DNA from: Megaleporinus macrocephalus
Lineage: Eukaryota > Chordata > Actinopteri > Characiformes > Anostomidae
Assembly: GCA_021613375.1 (NCBI GenBank)
Contig: CM038708.1
Span: 31,477,559-31,541,558 of the forward strand
DNA: 64,000 nt
Direction: 5' to 3'
Of the stretch, positions 9,701-22,228 are shown in pieces (the stretch's first letter is position 1; each line of letters starts with the position of its first letter). The notes beneath the pieces were generated by a model, which had not been told where the DNA came from, made no database searches, and saw nothing but the letters and a program-made list of their open reading frames with translations. The translations under genes and the position numbers were made by a program.

Positions 9701-12700
9701 TAAAGATTTTGTTTAAAACATTGAAAGTTAATGTACAGACACATATACATTAATAATAGACTAGAGAGCAGGTCAAAGTTGAATAGAAAGTAGGTCAAAG
9801 TTGCAGTACACTGGGAGTTCGGTTGTGAGGCGAGGCCAAGATTATTGACAATCACGGTTATTTTTATGGTAATATTTGGCTAGTTTGATCGGCCAGGTCT
9901 GAACTCTACACTTTATCCAAAGCCAGAGCCTTAGCTGTAGCTGAAACTGACTTTACTGGTGTGAGGACGTACTCAACACTGACATTTTGACACTCGCGTC
10001 TCAGCTGAACGTGCGATGTGTTACTTGCTATAATGGCTCAGAGTATAGGTACCGTGGTTCTCCGTTTGTGACCAGTGTGCTTTTAATCTGATGTGATGAC
10101 CAGGTTACACTGGCCCCTTAGTGACGAACAAACTACTCTGTATGCTGTGGACACAGAGATTTGAGCACAGGTGATTGAAATCATGCCCCAGTCTGCTGAC
10201 ACCTCATTTACATATCATTTACATGAAGAACACCATATTTAATGCATATGTCTCGATAGGAAGCCGCCACCATGTCAGTCAATAGATCTCTTTACTGACC
10301 TGATGTTAAAGTGTTACTTTATAATCTTAGTTTTTTCAGAATAATCTGATTGTGCGGTGTTATTATTTTCCTAACACAACAGATGCAAACCTCATGTTAT
10401 TACAGTGTATTACAGATGTTTCTGCGCTAGCTGTGATTTATATTTACTTTTTGGCCAGTTTTAGTGTTTTTAATGAGATACATGTAAAATAAGTGAATCC
10501 ACTTTTACACTGTGCTGCCATACAAACAAGTTATTTATATTATTGTTGTCTTCTGTTTTTTATCTTTATTTTTGGGGTTATTGATGATGTGATAATAGCT
10601 TTGGTTAGTTGTTGAATATTTGAAAACACTCACTTTCTGATCAGGTTTGAGCTTGCGCAGCTTTAATCAGTATCAGCAGTATCAGTGTTTCTACACTGGA
10701 GACGACCTTGACTCGTGTGGTATTTTAAACAGTTCCTCTCTAGTGAGATTAGGTTTTTTTGCATTTTTATTCATAACATATCAAAGAGTTGTTAGGAGCA
10801 GCTTTATTTAGTTGGGTCCGACCGCTTAAGCTGGCATGACACAGGTTACCGCAAGGTGTAAACAAGCTCAAACTGAACCGACACGCTTGCACAATCTTTA
10901 TCAGCTCAGGCTTGTGTAACCAACTGACCGAAAGAGGAGGCTTTAATCTCTCGTGCAGCTCGTAAACCGCATAAACTGGCGACATCAGAACAGAACAGTC
11001 TATTGACTCTATAAAGCACTGTAACATTTGCCCTGAATGGCTGTAGAGACTGAAAACACTGACTCATTGTATGTGGTCCAGCTGGAGAACGTTAACACTG
11101 ACCCAATTTGTCCTCTAGGTCAAACGGGAGGTTGGTGATGTCACTATCCTGGTGAACAATGCCGGAATCGTCACAGGCAAAAAGTTCCTGCAGTCTCCGG
11201 ACGCTCTCTTACAGAAGACGATGGAGGTCAACAGCATGGCCCACTTCTGGGTTAGTTATTGTCTTTACACTCTCATATACTGAAAAAATGGAGATTTGAA
11301 TTTACATGGTATTAGTTGTTTGTTGAATAAATTGGATTATATGAAATCAACTGTTATAACAGTTATACTTTTATACTTTTGTTTGTCTCTATTACACACA
11401 CACAAATATCTACTGTGACCTTTATAACCCAAGCATAGGCGAGGTGTACCACGCAGGACAGTGGACAGTATCCAGTTACACCAAAGAACTTCAGTCTATG
11501 CAGTCCATGTATACAAGCAAAGCCTGTATTTACTTCAGCGCTATTGTTGCCTTCACCACTTTAGCCCTGCTTGCCTATTCATGCTGAAGTTATATGGAGT
11601 GTTTCAGTCTGGACTACTTCTTTGAATGGGACGTTATACAGGACAGCCAATCAGAACAGAGCTCATTTACATATACCAGTCTCAAAGGCTCAGTAACAAA
11701 AACAGCATCCAGTGGAGGGCTAGCTGGTTGGCATGTTTATTTCAGTAGATTCATAATTGTTTTTGACTTTCCACACAAACTGTTATTTCTTCACATTCTG
11801 TTGATTATATTTGTAGTAATTTTACATTTTATATCACTTTATTTGGATTTTGAAAAGCTAAACATCTTACAATTTGCATGTCAGCAGTTTTTATAAGTTA
11901 TGGTCCTCACAGTTTGGACCAGGAATTATAGCGTGCTCTGAGGGGGAGATGACACATGATATTATTAGTTCATATTATTTCTCCCCGATCTCTGTGTAGT
12001 GCTTAATGCAGCCAGGGAGATTAACCAAATAAACAAAGGTTCTTTAAGGGCTGCAGGATATATCGTTTAAGCATCGTGTTCGTCATGTGTGCATGCGCAA
12101 TAATCACATTGCAGGTGTCAAGTAAGAAAAATTAGATCAAACACTCAGATTGACACTGATTTATTTATCTCAGAATTTTATTTATAGTCAGAAACTCCTA
12201 ATTTACTCAAACAAAGTCGACAATCAACTCTCATATGTGTTACAACACAATTCTACATTCTACATGAATTTGACTTGCTGGTGAACCCCTTGTTTAAGGG
12301 TATTTAACTGGCATTATTAATATCATGATATGTTTGATCATTGATCTTAGCTTGAATCTACAGCAGAGTATTATATGAGTGGTGTGATGGTGAGTCAACC
12401 ACTATGTTAAACTTCTTTATTAAAGTCACTTCAGAGGAGCAGTCACAGCACCCACCTGCTTTTGTGTTATAGGTGTACTGATTAGATATAAAGTAAAGAA
12501 GGAAAGACACAAAAACAAGTCTTCAGAGTGAAAAGTCATTTTTTAAGTTTTATATTGTTTTACTGCTCTATGCAGATGCGGCCCCCCTACAACATCTGCC
12601 TCATTCTCAAATTATTTGTTATGTATTGAGCTTTTCATGTCACCTGGAGAAAATTCCGATATTGTTTCATATTGCTAAATATATCACAGAACAAAAAATA

Positions 12701-13579
12701 TTGTAGTGTAAGTTTCTTAAATATCGTGCAGACCTACTGTGATTTCAGGTCGATTCTAAGTGCATATCTGATGTATCTGAGTATTTTCAAATCAAAATTC
12801 ATTTTCAGGGAGTCTTCGTTTTGTTCAGGCAGTTCAGTTTAGTTTTATTTTAGTTTTAATTCTGTTGGTTCAGTTGCTTCACTGCTTTGTTGCTGCTCAC
12901 AACTCTCACCTTAAAGCTTTTAGACTTTACTTTAGAACAGAAGGATCAGAAATGAAGAACAGCAGCTCACATGCTTCAGTTCCTCTGCTGGTAGATGGAG
13001 GATATAATAAAACCTCCCACTACGGATTGGGCTTTGCTTGTTTTTACTTCTGCTTGTGTGTTTTACTTCCACTCTAAGCCACTTTTACTGCTACTTGCAT
13101 CATTATTTTTTGGAAATGTTACTTTTACTTCAGTATGCATTCAACTAGACAATACACTACATACTGATCTCACTTTATAATAATCTCGTTTCATTCTCTT
13201 TAGATGTACAAGGCATTTCTCCCAGCGATGATTGCTGGAAACCATGGTCATTTGGTCAGCATCGCTAGCTCTGCTGGACTTCTTGGAGTCAGTGGACTGG
13301 CAGGTATAGGCCCTCCTTCTATAATGAGTGTAGTGACTGTAAACACAAACTCCTCCACCCCCACAGCACATAAGCATCCAGTTTCACCCATTTGTGTATG
13401 TGTGTTTGACAGATTACTGTGCGAGTAAGTTTGCAGCAGTTGGCTTTGCAGAGTCCGTAGGTTTGGAGCTGTTGGCCTCCGGCTGTAATGGAGTGAAGAC
13501 CACCATAGTTTGCCCCTTTTTTATCAACACTGGAATGTTTGACGGAGCCAACACAAAGTAAGACACACAGGCAGTGTGC

Positions 13580-13619
<40 letters not shown>

Positions 13620-14736
13620 GTGCGTGTGTGTTTGGGGGGGTGGGGGGATGTGCAGGGGAATCAATTCAGTATAGTATCGGGATTTTTGGCATGGCACTAT
13701 TGTATCAAGACTGGAAACACTTAGGTTGAGAAAACCACCTTCCAGTTCTGAGCCAGCTAAGAAATGAACACAGTCCATCACTTCATATTTAAAGACCTGT
13801 GTCTACACAATGTTGAAAACAAAGGCTATTTACTTACATGTTCAAGACACTCTACTATCACACTGTTTGTTCACTGACACATCTGTAGTGAACTTGAATT
13901 TGAAGATTCTTAGAGTACAGCAGAAAGGACTGTATTAACAGTTCCTAAGTGAATATAACAGCGTTATCTCACAGAGGATTGGTGACTGCTGTCTTACTTT
14001 CTCCAAATAAGAGCAGCACAGCACAGAAGTAACACTGAGCCAAACACTGCAGAGCTGTGTAGTACAGTAGAGATTGCTGACAGAAATAGAGTGGTTGTAT
14101 TTGTAGCTGAAAAAAGATAATTAATCGCAATATATTGCTATATATTGCATTACCATACTCAGCATGTCACAGTTTCGTAGTAATATAGCATGGCTTAAGT
14201 ATTGTGATAATATGGTATCGTAACTAAAGTATCATGATAATATTGTTTCGTGACTTCAGTATCATGATATTACCAGGTTGTGATGCCTTTGGCGATCCCC
14301 ACCCCCACTGACCTTGTTAAGGCATTTGTGCCAAAATGTCAGATTTTTTTCAGTCTTATTCCTTCTGTAGAAGCTTGTGTGCAGACAACACTCAGGTAGA
14401 TCTGATCTACTCATTGAGGCTTTTGGCACTGTTAGTAATCAGAGTCTGCTTTTCTATTCACCACAAATGTCCAGATTGGCTGATTGGCAGATTGGAGTTG
14501 TCTGAGGTGTCTGAGTTAGGCTTTCTGTCAGCTAACTCATTGGATGTTTTTTCTTTGTTACACCATTCTGAGTCAACTCTGGAGACTGCTATGTGGAAAA
14601 TTCTTAGGAGATCAGCAGTTATAGAAATACTCAAGCCAGCCTGGTCAAAATCAGGCCATGGTCAAAATCACTGAAATCATATATTTCATCCTTATGGTTG
14701 AGTCTTACCTGATGCTGCTGTCTGTATCTGGATAGT

Positions 14737-14809
<73 letters not shown>

Positions 14810-17800
14810 CGTCGATGTCCAAAGAAAAACAAAAAAAATTCTTTTTTTTTATAAATCCTGAAAGAGGCCAATAGAAACATTCTGAAATCACTCAGAATAA
14901 AATATATTTACATTAACTTACATTGAAAGTACATTACAAACACGTTCAGTCTTTCCTGTAAAATTACTATTTTGAAAACATACATGAAATATGTATGGAC
15001 CTCTTATCATTACTACTTACATAATACGTGTTGGACAAAGGTATGATATCACATCCTGACATTATATTAAAACTATGCAGTTAGTGTGGTGTTACACAAT
15101 CAGTATGCATGGCTTTTTCACAAAGATCCTTTTAAAATTTATCAAGTTAAAGGTTCATAGAGCACATTGAAAGCGCTGTACAATCTGCTTGACTTCATCT
15201 TCAGCCGCTAGATCATTTCAGCTTCTTAGAAGTAAAGAGAGAGAGTGAGAGACAGAGTGAGAGAGAGAGAGTGAAAGAGATGTAGGTGGACAGACAGGCA
15301 GACAGCTTTGGAGTCTCACTAGCCGGGAGCAATGTCCCAGGTGTCAGGTTCTGTTTGAATGATCAGTGCGTGTTTGTCAGATGTTGCTGAGGTGAATGTG
15401 TGTTTTGGTGTTAGGGGGTTGTGTGGGTGGTCCTGCTTCTTCTGAAGTTTTGTTGCTGCTTATTTTAAGTAGTATGTGTCAAACCCAGACGAAGTATTAT
15501 TTTTTTGCTGTGCGGGATGTTTATTTAAACATCATTATGATATTTTAGTAAATCAGGGCTGCATTTATTCAGAGTCACTGAGGACAAGTGTTCATTCTGG
15601 ACTACAGGTCTGTACCTTACCCTGTAAAACCATCTAGAAACATCTCAAAAGAACGAAATCTGTATACTCCACTAGAACCCAGCCGATATATCAGCTAACT
15701 GATAATATCAGTTATTATTGAGAATCTGTAGATTTGGCAGTACCAATGAAAATATGATTGATATGTACATTTCTAGTGATCGTATTGGACTGTGGCGTCA
15801 TCAGGATTGAAATGTGATATGCTGCCAGTAAAGCAAGACCTTAGAGGGTAGCCGGTTAAAGGGGACCTGTTATGATTTTGTTGTTTTCCCGTATCTTTAG
15901 TGTGTTTCTTTAGTGTGTTGTAGCCTCTTGTGCATGTAAGAAGTCTGCAAAGGTATGAAGCCCAAAGTACAAAGCAAGAGAAGAAACTCTGCCAGAGAAG
16001 CCACTTTTCTCAGCTGCCTGAAACAGCTTGTTAAAATTACAGCCTTATTCTCTGTTACAGAGTGATGTCATCTCTTCACACAATCATTGTAAGCTTGCCA
16101 TCTCCTCACATAACACACGGAGAGCTAAAACAATAAAACGTCCCGCTCTGAAACATTCTAAGGTAAATTAGGTCAACTTGTTCTGTCTGAGCTGACCAAT
16201 CAGAGCACACTGGGCTCTTTAAGAGGCGGGGCATAAAGACACAGCAGCGCTAACACGGCGTTTCACACAGATGGTGTGTATTTAGGATAGGTAGTATAAA
16301 ATAATATAATGTGTTTTGGGAAAACTGAAGCATGTAAATGTATTCAAGTTGACAACCCAAATACATTTCTGGACACTGAAAATGAGCATAGTAGGTCCTC
16401 TTTAAGAGTCCAGTCAGCAACTGCTAAGTCACCGCCTGCTTACCGCTATCACTGCAGAACACGCTGTACTGATAAATAACACAAAACACCATCATGGCCA
16501 ACAAAACAAAAACATATCAAATGTATCCAAACATGTGCATTTAGCAAGGACATAAGATGTTATTACATAAACAAAAAAAATATGAAGAGAACTGATGAAA
16601 AATGAGAAAATGGAACGTTACTAAGGGAAACTAAAACCTCAAAAAGTCCTGGGCAACCACAGCTTCGGCGGTCCAATAAGAAAAGATTACAGATGAGGTA
16701 AAATCTCCATCATTACAATGAAAGATAAATCTTTATTATTTTCTTATTTCATCATTTGTTCAAACATCTGCCATGTTTTATAAAGCACTGTACTTGCTTT
16801 AACAAGAAGTGAGACTAACTGAGCTAGCTGGTTTTCATACACTTAACCTGCTTTAACTGCTGACGTGCCGCTATTGATTAAGGTAGTTAAGAAAGCTCAC
16901 AGGTAAACAACATAAGAATATATATTCAGCATTAGGCTAGCTCGTTAAACTTATCATCATATTAAAGAAGTAGCTAGATGCTCTCTCATGATGCGTATAC
17001 AGTTTTCTTCTCCTATCATGTTTGATGGCCAGCATACAGCATGTGCTATGAGCTACTTACACTTTACAGTGAAATGCAGAAATGTTTTACAATGTACACT
17101 CGACAGTCTAAAAACTCATAAGTTTTAAATAAACAGGTTTTCTGTTCTTTTCTGAGTGCAGAGAAACACAACAACATCATTATCTGTGCTAATTGAGCAT
17201 ATGCTACAGATGCAGCAGATGATAATTAGAATGATGAGAAGCGGAGTGGTTCTTTAACACAGTGATAGCAAAAGATCCACTCCAGAGGTCATTTGCCTTA
17301 ACTTGAATCATCGTTTTAACTTGACTCCGACCGACATAAAAGTTTTATGGCTGATGGGGCTCCCAAGTACAGCAGCTGTCTTGGGCCTGTTGTCAGGAGT
17401 TGCTACTTAGTTTCCAAGTGATACCACAGCCATCCGTGGTCTGTTGACCAAGAAGCACAATAGCAGTCCCTCTCTCTGTGGGTTGTTATGCTGGTCAGTG
17501 CAGATGTCTGTTAGCTGACGTAACAGAATTAAAGTTATCCACCAAGAATGTTGAACTGTTCACTGATGCTGTGTTGGTTCTAGCTTGCAGCCTCCCATCC
17601 TGGTAACATCTTGGCTATATTCAGTCTGCAGACAGAATCAAACCAGATCTTTTTGAGAAGACACTGTTATCCGCAAGTCATCAGATCACATGTGTGTGTC
17701 CAGACATCACTAACATGTGGTTATGACATAGATCTGGAAGTTCAGAGTGATGCAAGAATCAGATTTAGTGTGGTTTGGTGTTTGGACTATCTAAAAATAT

Positions 17801-20130
17801 CATGCTGGATACAATCTTAATATGCCAAAAACCTGATTTGCCTATGACATTAGTGGAGACCAAGCGAGTGGGTCAAATGTAACCCAAATGGGAATAAAAT
17901 TATGGGAAAAAAAAAAAAAAGAAAAGAAAAGCCAGTTTATAACCAGAATGGATACAGATTTTAAGAGCTAAAAAGTCCTAAAATCAGACAACATAATTTT
18001 ATATTTAAATTTTACTGAGACTGCCTCATATTGAACTGACATTTGAACCTTGGGGTGCTGCAAACAAAAAATGAAAGATGCTAATTATTGTAATTATGCT
18101 AATTATCTGTCAATATGGATATATCTCTAATATCGGCCAATATTATTAGACAACTGATATATCGGTCGGCTTTAACATAAGCCCAAATTTATCAGATAAG
18201 AGCAAAAGTTCAGAAAACTCTTTATTCATTGTTCCCTGTTTATATACGCACTGTCCCGTCTTCAGTCAGTGAGGACAGGTCTGTGTGAGTGTAAACTGTC
18301 TACAAAACAGTCAGTAAAAAGTGGTTGTGAGTTGTGAATGTGTCTGTGTTTGTGCAGGTGGCCCCGGCTGATGCCCATTCTGGACCCAGAATATGCCTGT
18401 AAAAAGATTGTGGATGCTGTTCGGAGAGATCAGGTCCTACTGTGCCTTCCTCGCAGCATGTATCTTATCGTTGCTCTGAAGAAGTAAGTTGCACTTTATT
18501 TTAAACTGATTAAGGTACTGAGCCAGCATTACTACACTTATCTGTGACTGATCAGTGTAACCAGTAACGATACTCTGTCATTTACACAGCAAGAATGTTC
18601 AGTAGAACAGATACACAAAGCCTGAGCACATACATGTGTTCATGTAAATGTTCTTTAATAAACTATATATACTATATTATAATATACACAGTCCATTGAA
18701 AGTTTGAGTAATACTTGATGTTCAGTGTTAATTTTCTATTGAGTAAAACCTGCAAAGCCATGAAATGGTTCTGTACTATATATACATATATTTTCCCATG
18801 TATAATATCTGCTTTAGTATGAACAGCAGGTTAGTAATAAGTAATGAGTTGACAATTTTCTTTCCCTGACTGCTTTTTAAAGCAGATGTTGGAAATAATT
18901 TGCTCCAAATGTGGTTGAACCACTTAAAACCCCATGCATGCCGCATCCTATGGCTTATTATACAGTGCAAACTGGCTTGTTAGTTATAAGTTACAGATGC
19001 GTGTGATATAAGTGCTCAGCTGAAAGGTTTGAGCGCTGGTGAATGGCATTGCAACAAGGTATAAGATTTATGTCAGTGGTTAAAAGAATAAAACGGCAAG
19101 ATCCACACTTTGTTCTACTCAATATTTAAAGTTTTAACACCAGTAGCAGCAACAGCACTAGCAAGTTGTAACTTGATATTAATTATTTTAGTCATAGCTC
19201 TTTGAAACAAGCAGGGAAATTCTGTGGAAAGTATATATTATAATATCAGAAGAGGCGATATTTTATTAAGAATTTGATGAAAATGTTTGGGAAATTTAAA
19301 AATAAATCATGTTTTTTTGCTTTTCATTGCTTGACATCAGAATCATCGCAAAATGTAAAGTAATTGTAAGTGTAATTCACTGTGTAACCCTTGGTGTAAT
19401 TAATTGTTAGTGCTGTAACTATACACATTTTCAGGTTCAATACAATATCCAGTCCTGAGTTTAAGATTTGATTCATCTTTGATAACAAGTCCCAAAAAAG
19501 CTGTCATTAGAGTGTGGCTGCATGCAGATCATGCTCCCCTCTCTCTCCTCTACAACTTTACTCTGATAAGATGCACCCAGAAACTTAGTTTAGATTATTG
19601 GTAGTTGTTTCCATAAAAGACAGCATATGATAGACTAGCAGAAGAGAAGAAGGCTCTCATGGGCAGCACAGATTTCAAGTTCAACACACACAAAATTTTA
19701 ACATACATTTGGCACATTTTCTATTTAATATTGTTTTATCATTATTAAATGCATAATTGTGTAAGTACATTGGAATACTACAGCGTAATCTGAGTAATAA
19801 CTCTTAGTTAGGAGTTTTAAAGGGTAAAAATATGATTAAAGAGCTTAGATGTCCCAAAATATAAATATATAGTTCTACAGTTATAAACAGTTAAAGAGTT
19901 ATATTAATAAAAGATTAATAAACTGAAGCAGTTGTTGAATTGTAACTAAATACTGTAAATAGTGAACCTGCACAAGGAATCTAATTCATTCACTTTTTAA
20001 CAAGTGTAGTAAATGTGTACTACCCATCATTTGCTTTACATTTTATCAAGAAGCCCAAAGCTTCTGGTACTTATATGCAAATATGCATATGTAAATGTGT
20101 ACATGGGTGTGTGTGTGGTATTACAGTGTA

Positions 20131-20177
<47 letters not shown>

Positions 20178-21565
20178 TGTGTGTGTGTGTGTGTGTGCTC
20201 GCTGCTCAGAGCTCTTTGAACTTTGGAATAATGATGCCAGCATTTAAGATTTTAATTAGTGACAACACAGCTTATGTTGCAGCTATGATGAGACCATGAT
20301 GCAGTAAAGGATAAACCACTTACCAGCCTGACTGATCGGTTGCCAGATTTCTGCTGCATTGTTCTGTGTGTGCGTGTGCCCACGACTGTTTGATCACACT
20401 GCAGTTTCTATCTGTGTGTTCAGTCTATCGCTTCAGAATTACTACTACTACCACTATAGGAGTTCAACTACTTACTATTATTTATTACTACTAACATTAT
20501 TATTATATTTTTATTGATAAAAATAACAAGTCTAATCTGTGGGTTATGTATTTGCTTGTTTAGTCTTGTTGTGTATAATTTTATTTAAAATAGTTTTTAG
20601 CAGTCAAGATACTCTGAAAAAGTATTGCATTGAATTTACTTCAAATTCAAATGTGTGTAATAAAAATATATCAGAGCAACAGTTAAAAAACATGCTATTT
20701 TCATGAACAATCTGAAAGATCGACTTGGCAGACCACAGTACACATTGTTAAGGTGCGTCAGACCATTTTTAGAAGAGCTTGTCTCTTGACAGAATAACAC
20801 AGAATGCAGTGACGAAGAGTTTTAATGAGGTTCTCTCTAAGGGGTCGAAGGCGATGTGCATTTGGTTGTGGTAGAGATTTCCCCAGGTTTCCTGGATGGT
20901 TTGATGATGTTTGGTGAATATTTAATGATAATACCTGAAATACTACCTAATATTGTTGCTCATTGAGGAGCGTTGTTCTCACATTGCTAGATTTATTGCT
21001 GGTGCATTTTGTTCCAGAAAAAAAACATTTTTGCTCCTTTTATACCAAAGCATGACGTCATATTTGAGATATTTTCAGACATGTTCCCAGGTCGTAAACC
21101 TCTTGGAATGTGTTACAGGCATTACTTTCAGATTGAGTATATACAAATATAAGGTAAAGCATTAGAAATCTTATGGTTAATGTACATTAACATTGGCAGA
21201 AAAATTTAAATAATATTAAAATTACATTTTTAAATGTTTTTAATTTGCTTAACTTACCTTAGCTTTGTACTCCAAAAAAATCAATCAGGGAGTCTAAACC
21301 TTTGTATAAAACTGTGACTAATTTGTATTTGAAGATAAGATTGTGATTTTTTTCAGTCAACTACCAACCAGTGTGTTCCCATAAATCATGTTTACTGTTG
21401 ACTGCTGAATGAATGTACATGTTTATGTTATACTAGCATGTCTTTCTTATATTCCTGTTTTTCTCTTTCAGTATATTACCAGTTAAAGTGGGATTGTTGT
21501 TGGGTGCGTATCTGGGAGCATTTGACTTTATGGCTAAGTTCAAAGGTCGCAACAAGACTGACTAA
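6786..21565 (+). CDS. sdr16c5: Short-chain dehydrogenase/reductase 16C5 (epidermal retinol dehydrogenase 2), 6 coding exons
   Basis: Membrane-associated NAD-dependent retinol dehydrogenase (retinol to retinaldehyde) by family knowledge. Coding exons: 6786-7106, 11119-11250, 13204-13303, 13413-13557, 18358-18483 and 21472-21565. All have GT-AG borders and matching phases, giving 305 aa (human is about 309). The ATG at 6786 has a strong context (gccgccATG) just after the acceptor. Residues 9-27 form a hydrophobic N-terminal anchor. The dinucleotide motif is GASSGLG (43-49), followed by Asp67 after the second strand, NNAG (120-123), catalytic Ser173 and YCASK (Tyr186, Lys190). [10 protein letters not shown] follows the active site and a second hydrophobic patch lies in the last exon. 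The gene has the same orientation as penk, as in mammals. The end of coding exon 1 is reiterated downstream as a minisatellite. Whether this is the a or b fish paralogue cannot be told. Confidence 0.95.
7040..7640 (+). repeat. 84/90-bp minisatellite copying the sdr16c5 exon 1 end and splice donor
   Basis: The 3' end of coding exon 1 (encoding about [17 protein letters not shown]) plus the start of the intron is repeated seven times. Each unit ends in a donor-like cag|gtacac at 7106, 7190, 7280, 7364, 7448, 7538 and 7628. Spacings are 84 or 90 bases, all multiples of three, so the reading frame stays open throughout. A (CA)n tract (7629-7661) ends the array. The first copy matches the conserved protein and is taken as the real exon. 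Confidence 0.93.
7662..8730 (+). other. sdr16c5 intron 1, no gene seen
   Basis: AT-rich intron with a short (TA)n run at about 8257-8271. I see no exon or recognisable repeat here. Confidence 0.6.
8731..8982 (-). mobile_element. MITE family copy a, complete with both TIRs
   Basis: The left end (8731-8760) and the reverse complement of the right end (8953-8982) agree at about 25 of 30 positions; the consensus start is gtatattgtcgctgtccaat. There is no coding capacity. The interior, read on the minus strand, matches the other copies listed here (cgtttacattgtgt, atgatgaatgg). This is the only copy in which both termini are clear. Confidence 0.8.
8983..11118 (+). other. sdr16c5 intron 1, distal part
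   Basis: No exon or coding frame is supported. It contains two copies of AGGTCAAAGTTG at 9770-9781 and 9792-9803, which look like tandem nuclear-receptor DR1-type sites. The rest is ordinary AT-rich intron. Confidence 0.55.
12047..12737. mobile_element. Non-autonomous hAT-like element in sdr16c5 intron 2
   Basis: It starts gggctgcaggatatatcg and ends atatcgtgcagacctac, an imperfect inverted pair. The phrase catgtgtgcatgcgcaataa close to the left end is typical of a common fish hAT-derived repeat. There is no transposase. Confidence 0.55.
13575..13640 (+). repeat. (GT)n microsatellite
   Basis: Imperfect GT array starting about 20 bases after the donor of sdr16c5 coding exon 4 (exon end 13557), followed by a short G-rich run. 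Confidence 0.9.
14739..14806. repeat. (TA)n microsatellite
   Basis: About 34 TA units directly abutting MITE copy b, consistent with insertion at a TA target or expansion from it. Confidence 0.95.
14803..15052 (+). mobile_element. MITE family copy b
   Basis: The left end after the TA run is tatacaccgtcgatgtccaa, matching the family terminus. The shared interior phrases are ggccaatagaaacattctg, aatcactcagaataaaat and ttaacttacattgaaagt. The right end is not defined. Confidence 0.7.
15233..15305 (+). repeat. GA-rich low-complexity tract
   Basis: Imperfect GAGA and GACAGA repeats within sdr16c5 intron 4. Confidence 0.8.
15856..16405. mobile_element. TTAA-flanked MITE in sdr16c5 intron 4
   Basis: The left end is ttaaaggggacctgttatg. 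The reverse complement of the right end is ttaaagaggacctactatg. The element is 550 bases long and lacks coding capacity. TTAA at both borders would fit a piggyBac-type non-autonomous element, though the TTAA may simply be part of the inverted repeat. The phrase aagaggcggggc within it recurs in a common fish repeat. Confidence 0.65.
16406..18357 (+). other. sdr16c5 intron 4, distal part
   Basis: No exon is supported. Some stretches (17340-17560) are less AT-rich than their surroundings and may be old repeat, but I cannot name a family. Confidence 0.5.
18484..21471 (+). other. sdr16c5 intron 5
   Basis: AT-rich intron with a (GT)n microsatellite at about 20131-20197. The block 20700-21130 reads like an old dispersed DNA-transposon-derived repeat (phrases such as gcgatgtgcatttgg and ttggaatgtgttacaggcat), but no terminal repeats were found. 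Confidence 0.5.
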
Positions 21566-22041
21566 TGACTGACGAAAACCAACAGACGGTGTCCATCCAT
21601 AGCACCGGCTGCCGTAGAAGGAATTCTGAAGAAACGGATGGCATCTGCTGCTATGAGCACTGTGAAGATGAAGTGTATAAATGAAGCTAATAAATCTGGG
21701 GAACCTACTGTTGTACAACTATGCAAGACATTAGCAATCAAAGGCATTACATTATGAGCTTTCTCAACAGCACTTCGTTCTCTAGGCTGTGTCTGTCTAA
21801 TGAATAGATGATATAGTGTAAGTATAACTGGAGGAGATATTACTTTAGCACGTACAGACATCTCTGTATCTGTCTGTGTTTTAAGAAAATACTCGCATAA
21901 TCTCTTATTTTAAAAAGCCAAGAAAGCACTGTTTGTTAACTGTGTTATGAAATACCTCTTTATGCAAGATACATACTACGTGTATGAATGTGCCTTGACT
22001 GACCCTTTATTTGCTCTTATAAAACCCATGTGCCCTTAAAT

Positions 22042-22047
22042 AATAAA
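22042..22047 (+). terminator. sdr16c5 polyadenylation signal
   Basis: AATAAA about 480 bases after the sdr16c5 stop codon, the first good hexamer downstream. It is followed by a T-containing stretch. Confidence 0.6.
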
Positions 22048-22141
22048 AGTGTTCTTCAACTAAAAGAAAAATGTGTCCAATGGAAATTGTAGAAGAGTTT
22101 AAACAATAAAACACATCTTACTGTAAAAGCCAGTAACACAA

Positions 22142-22144
<3 letters not shown>

Positions 22145-22208
<64 letters not shown>
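22145..22208. repeat. (TA)n microsatellite
   Basis: About 32 TA units immediately before the left end of a Tc1-like element. Confidence 0.95.
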
Positions 22209-22212
<4 letters not shown>

Positions 22213-22228
22213 GAGATACTCTAATTAT

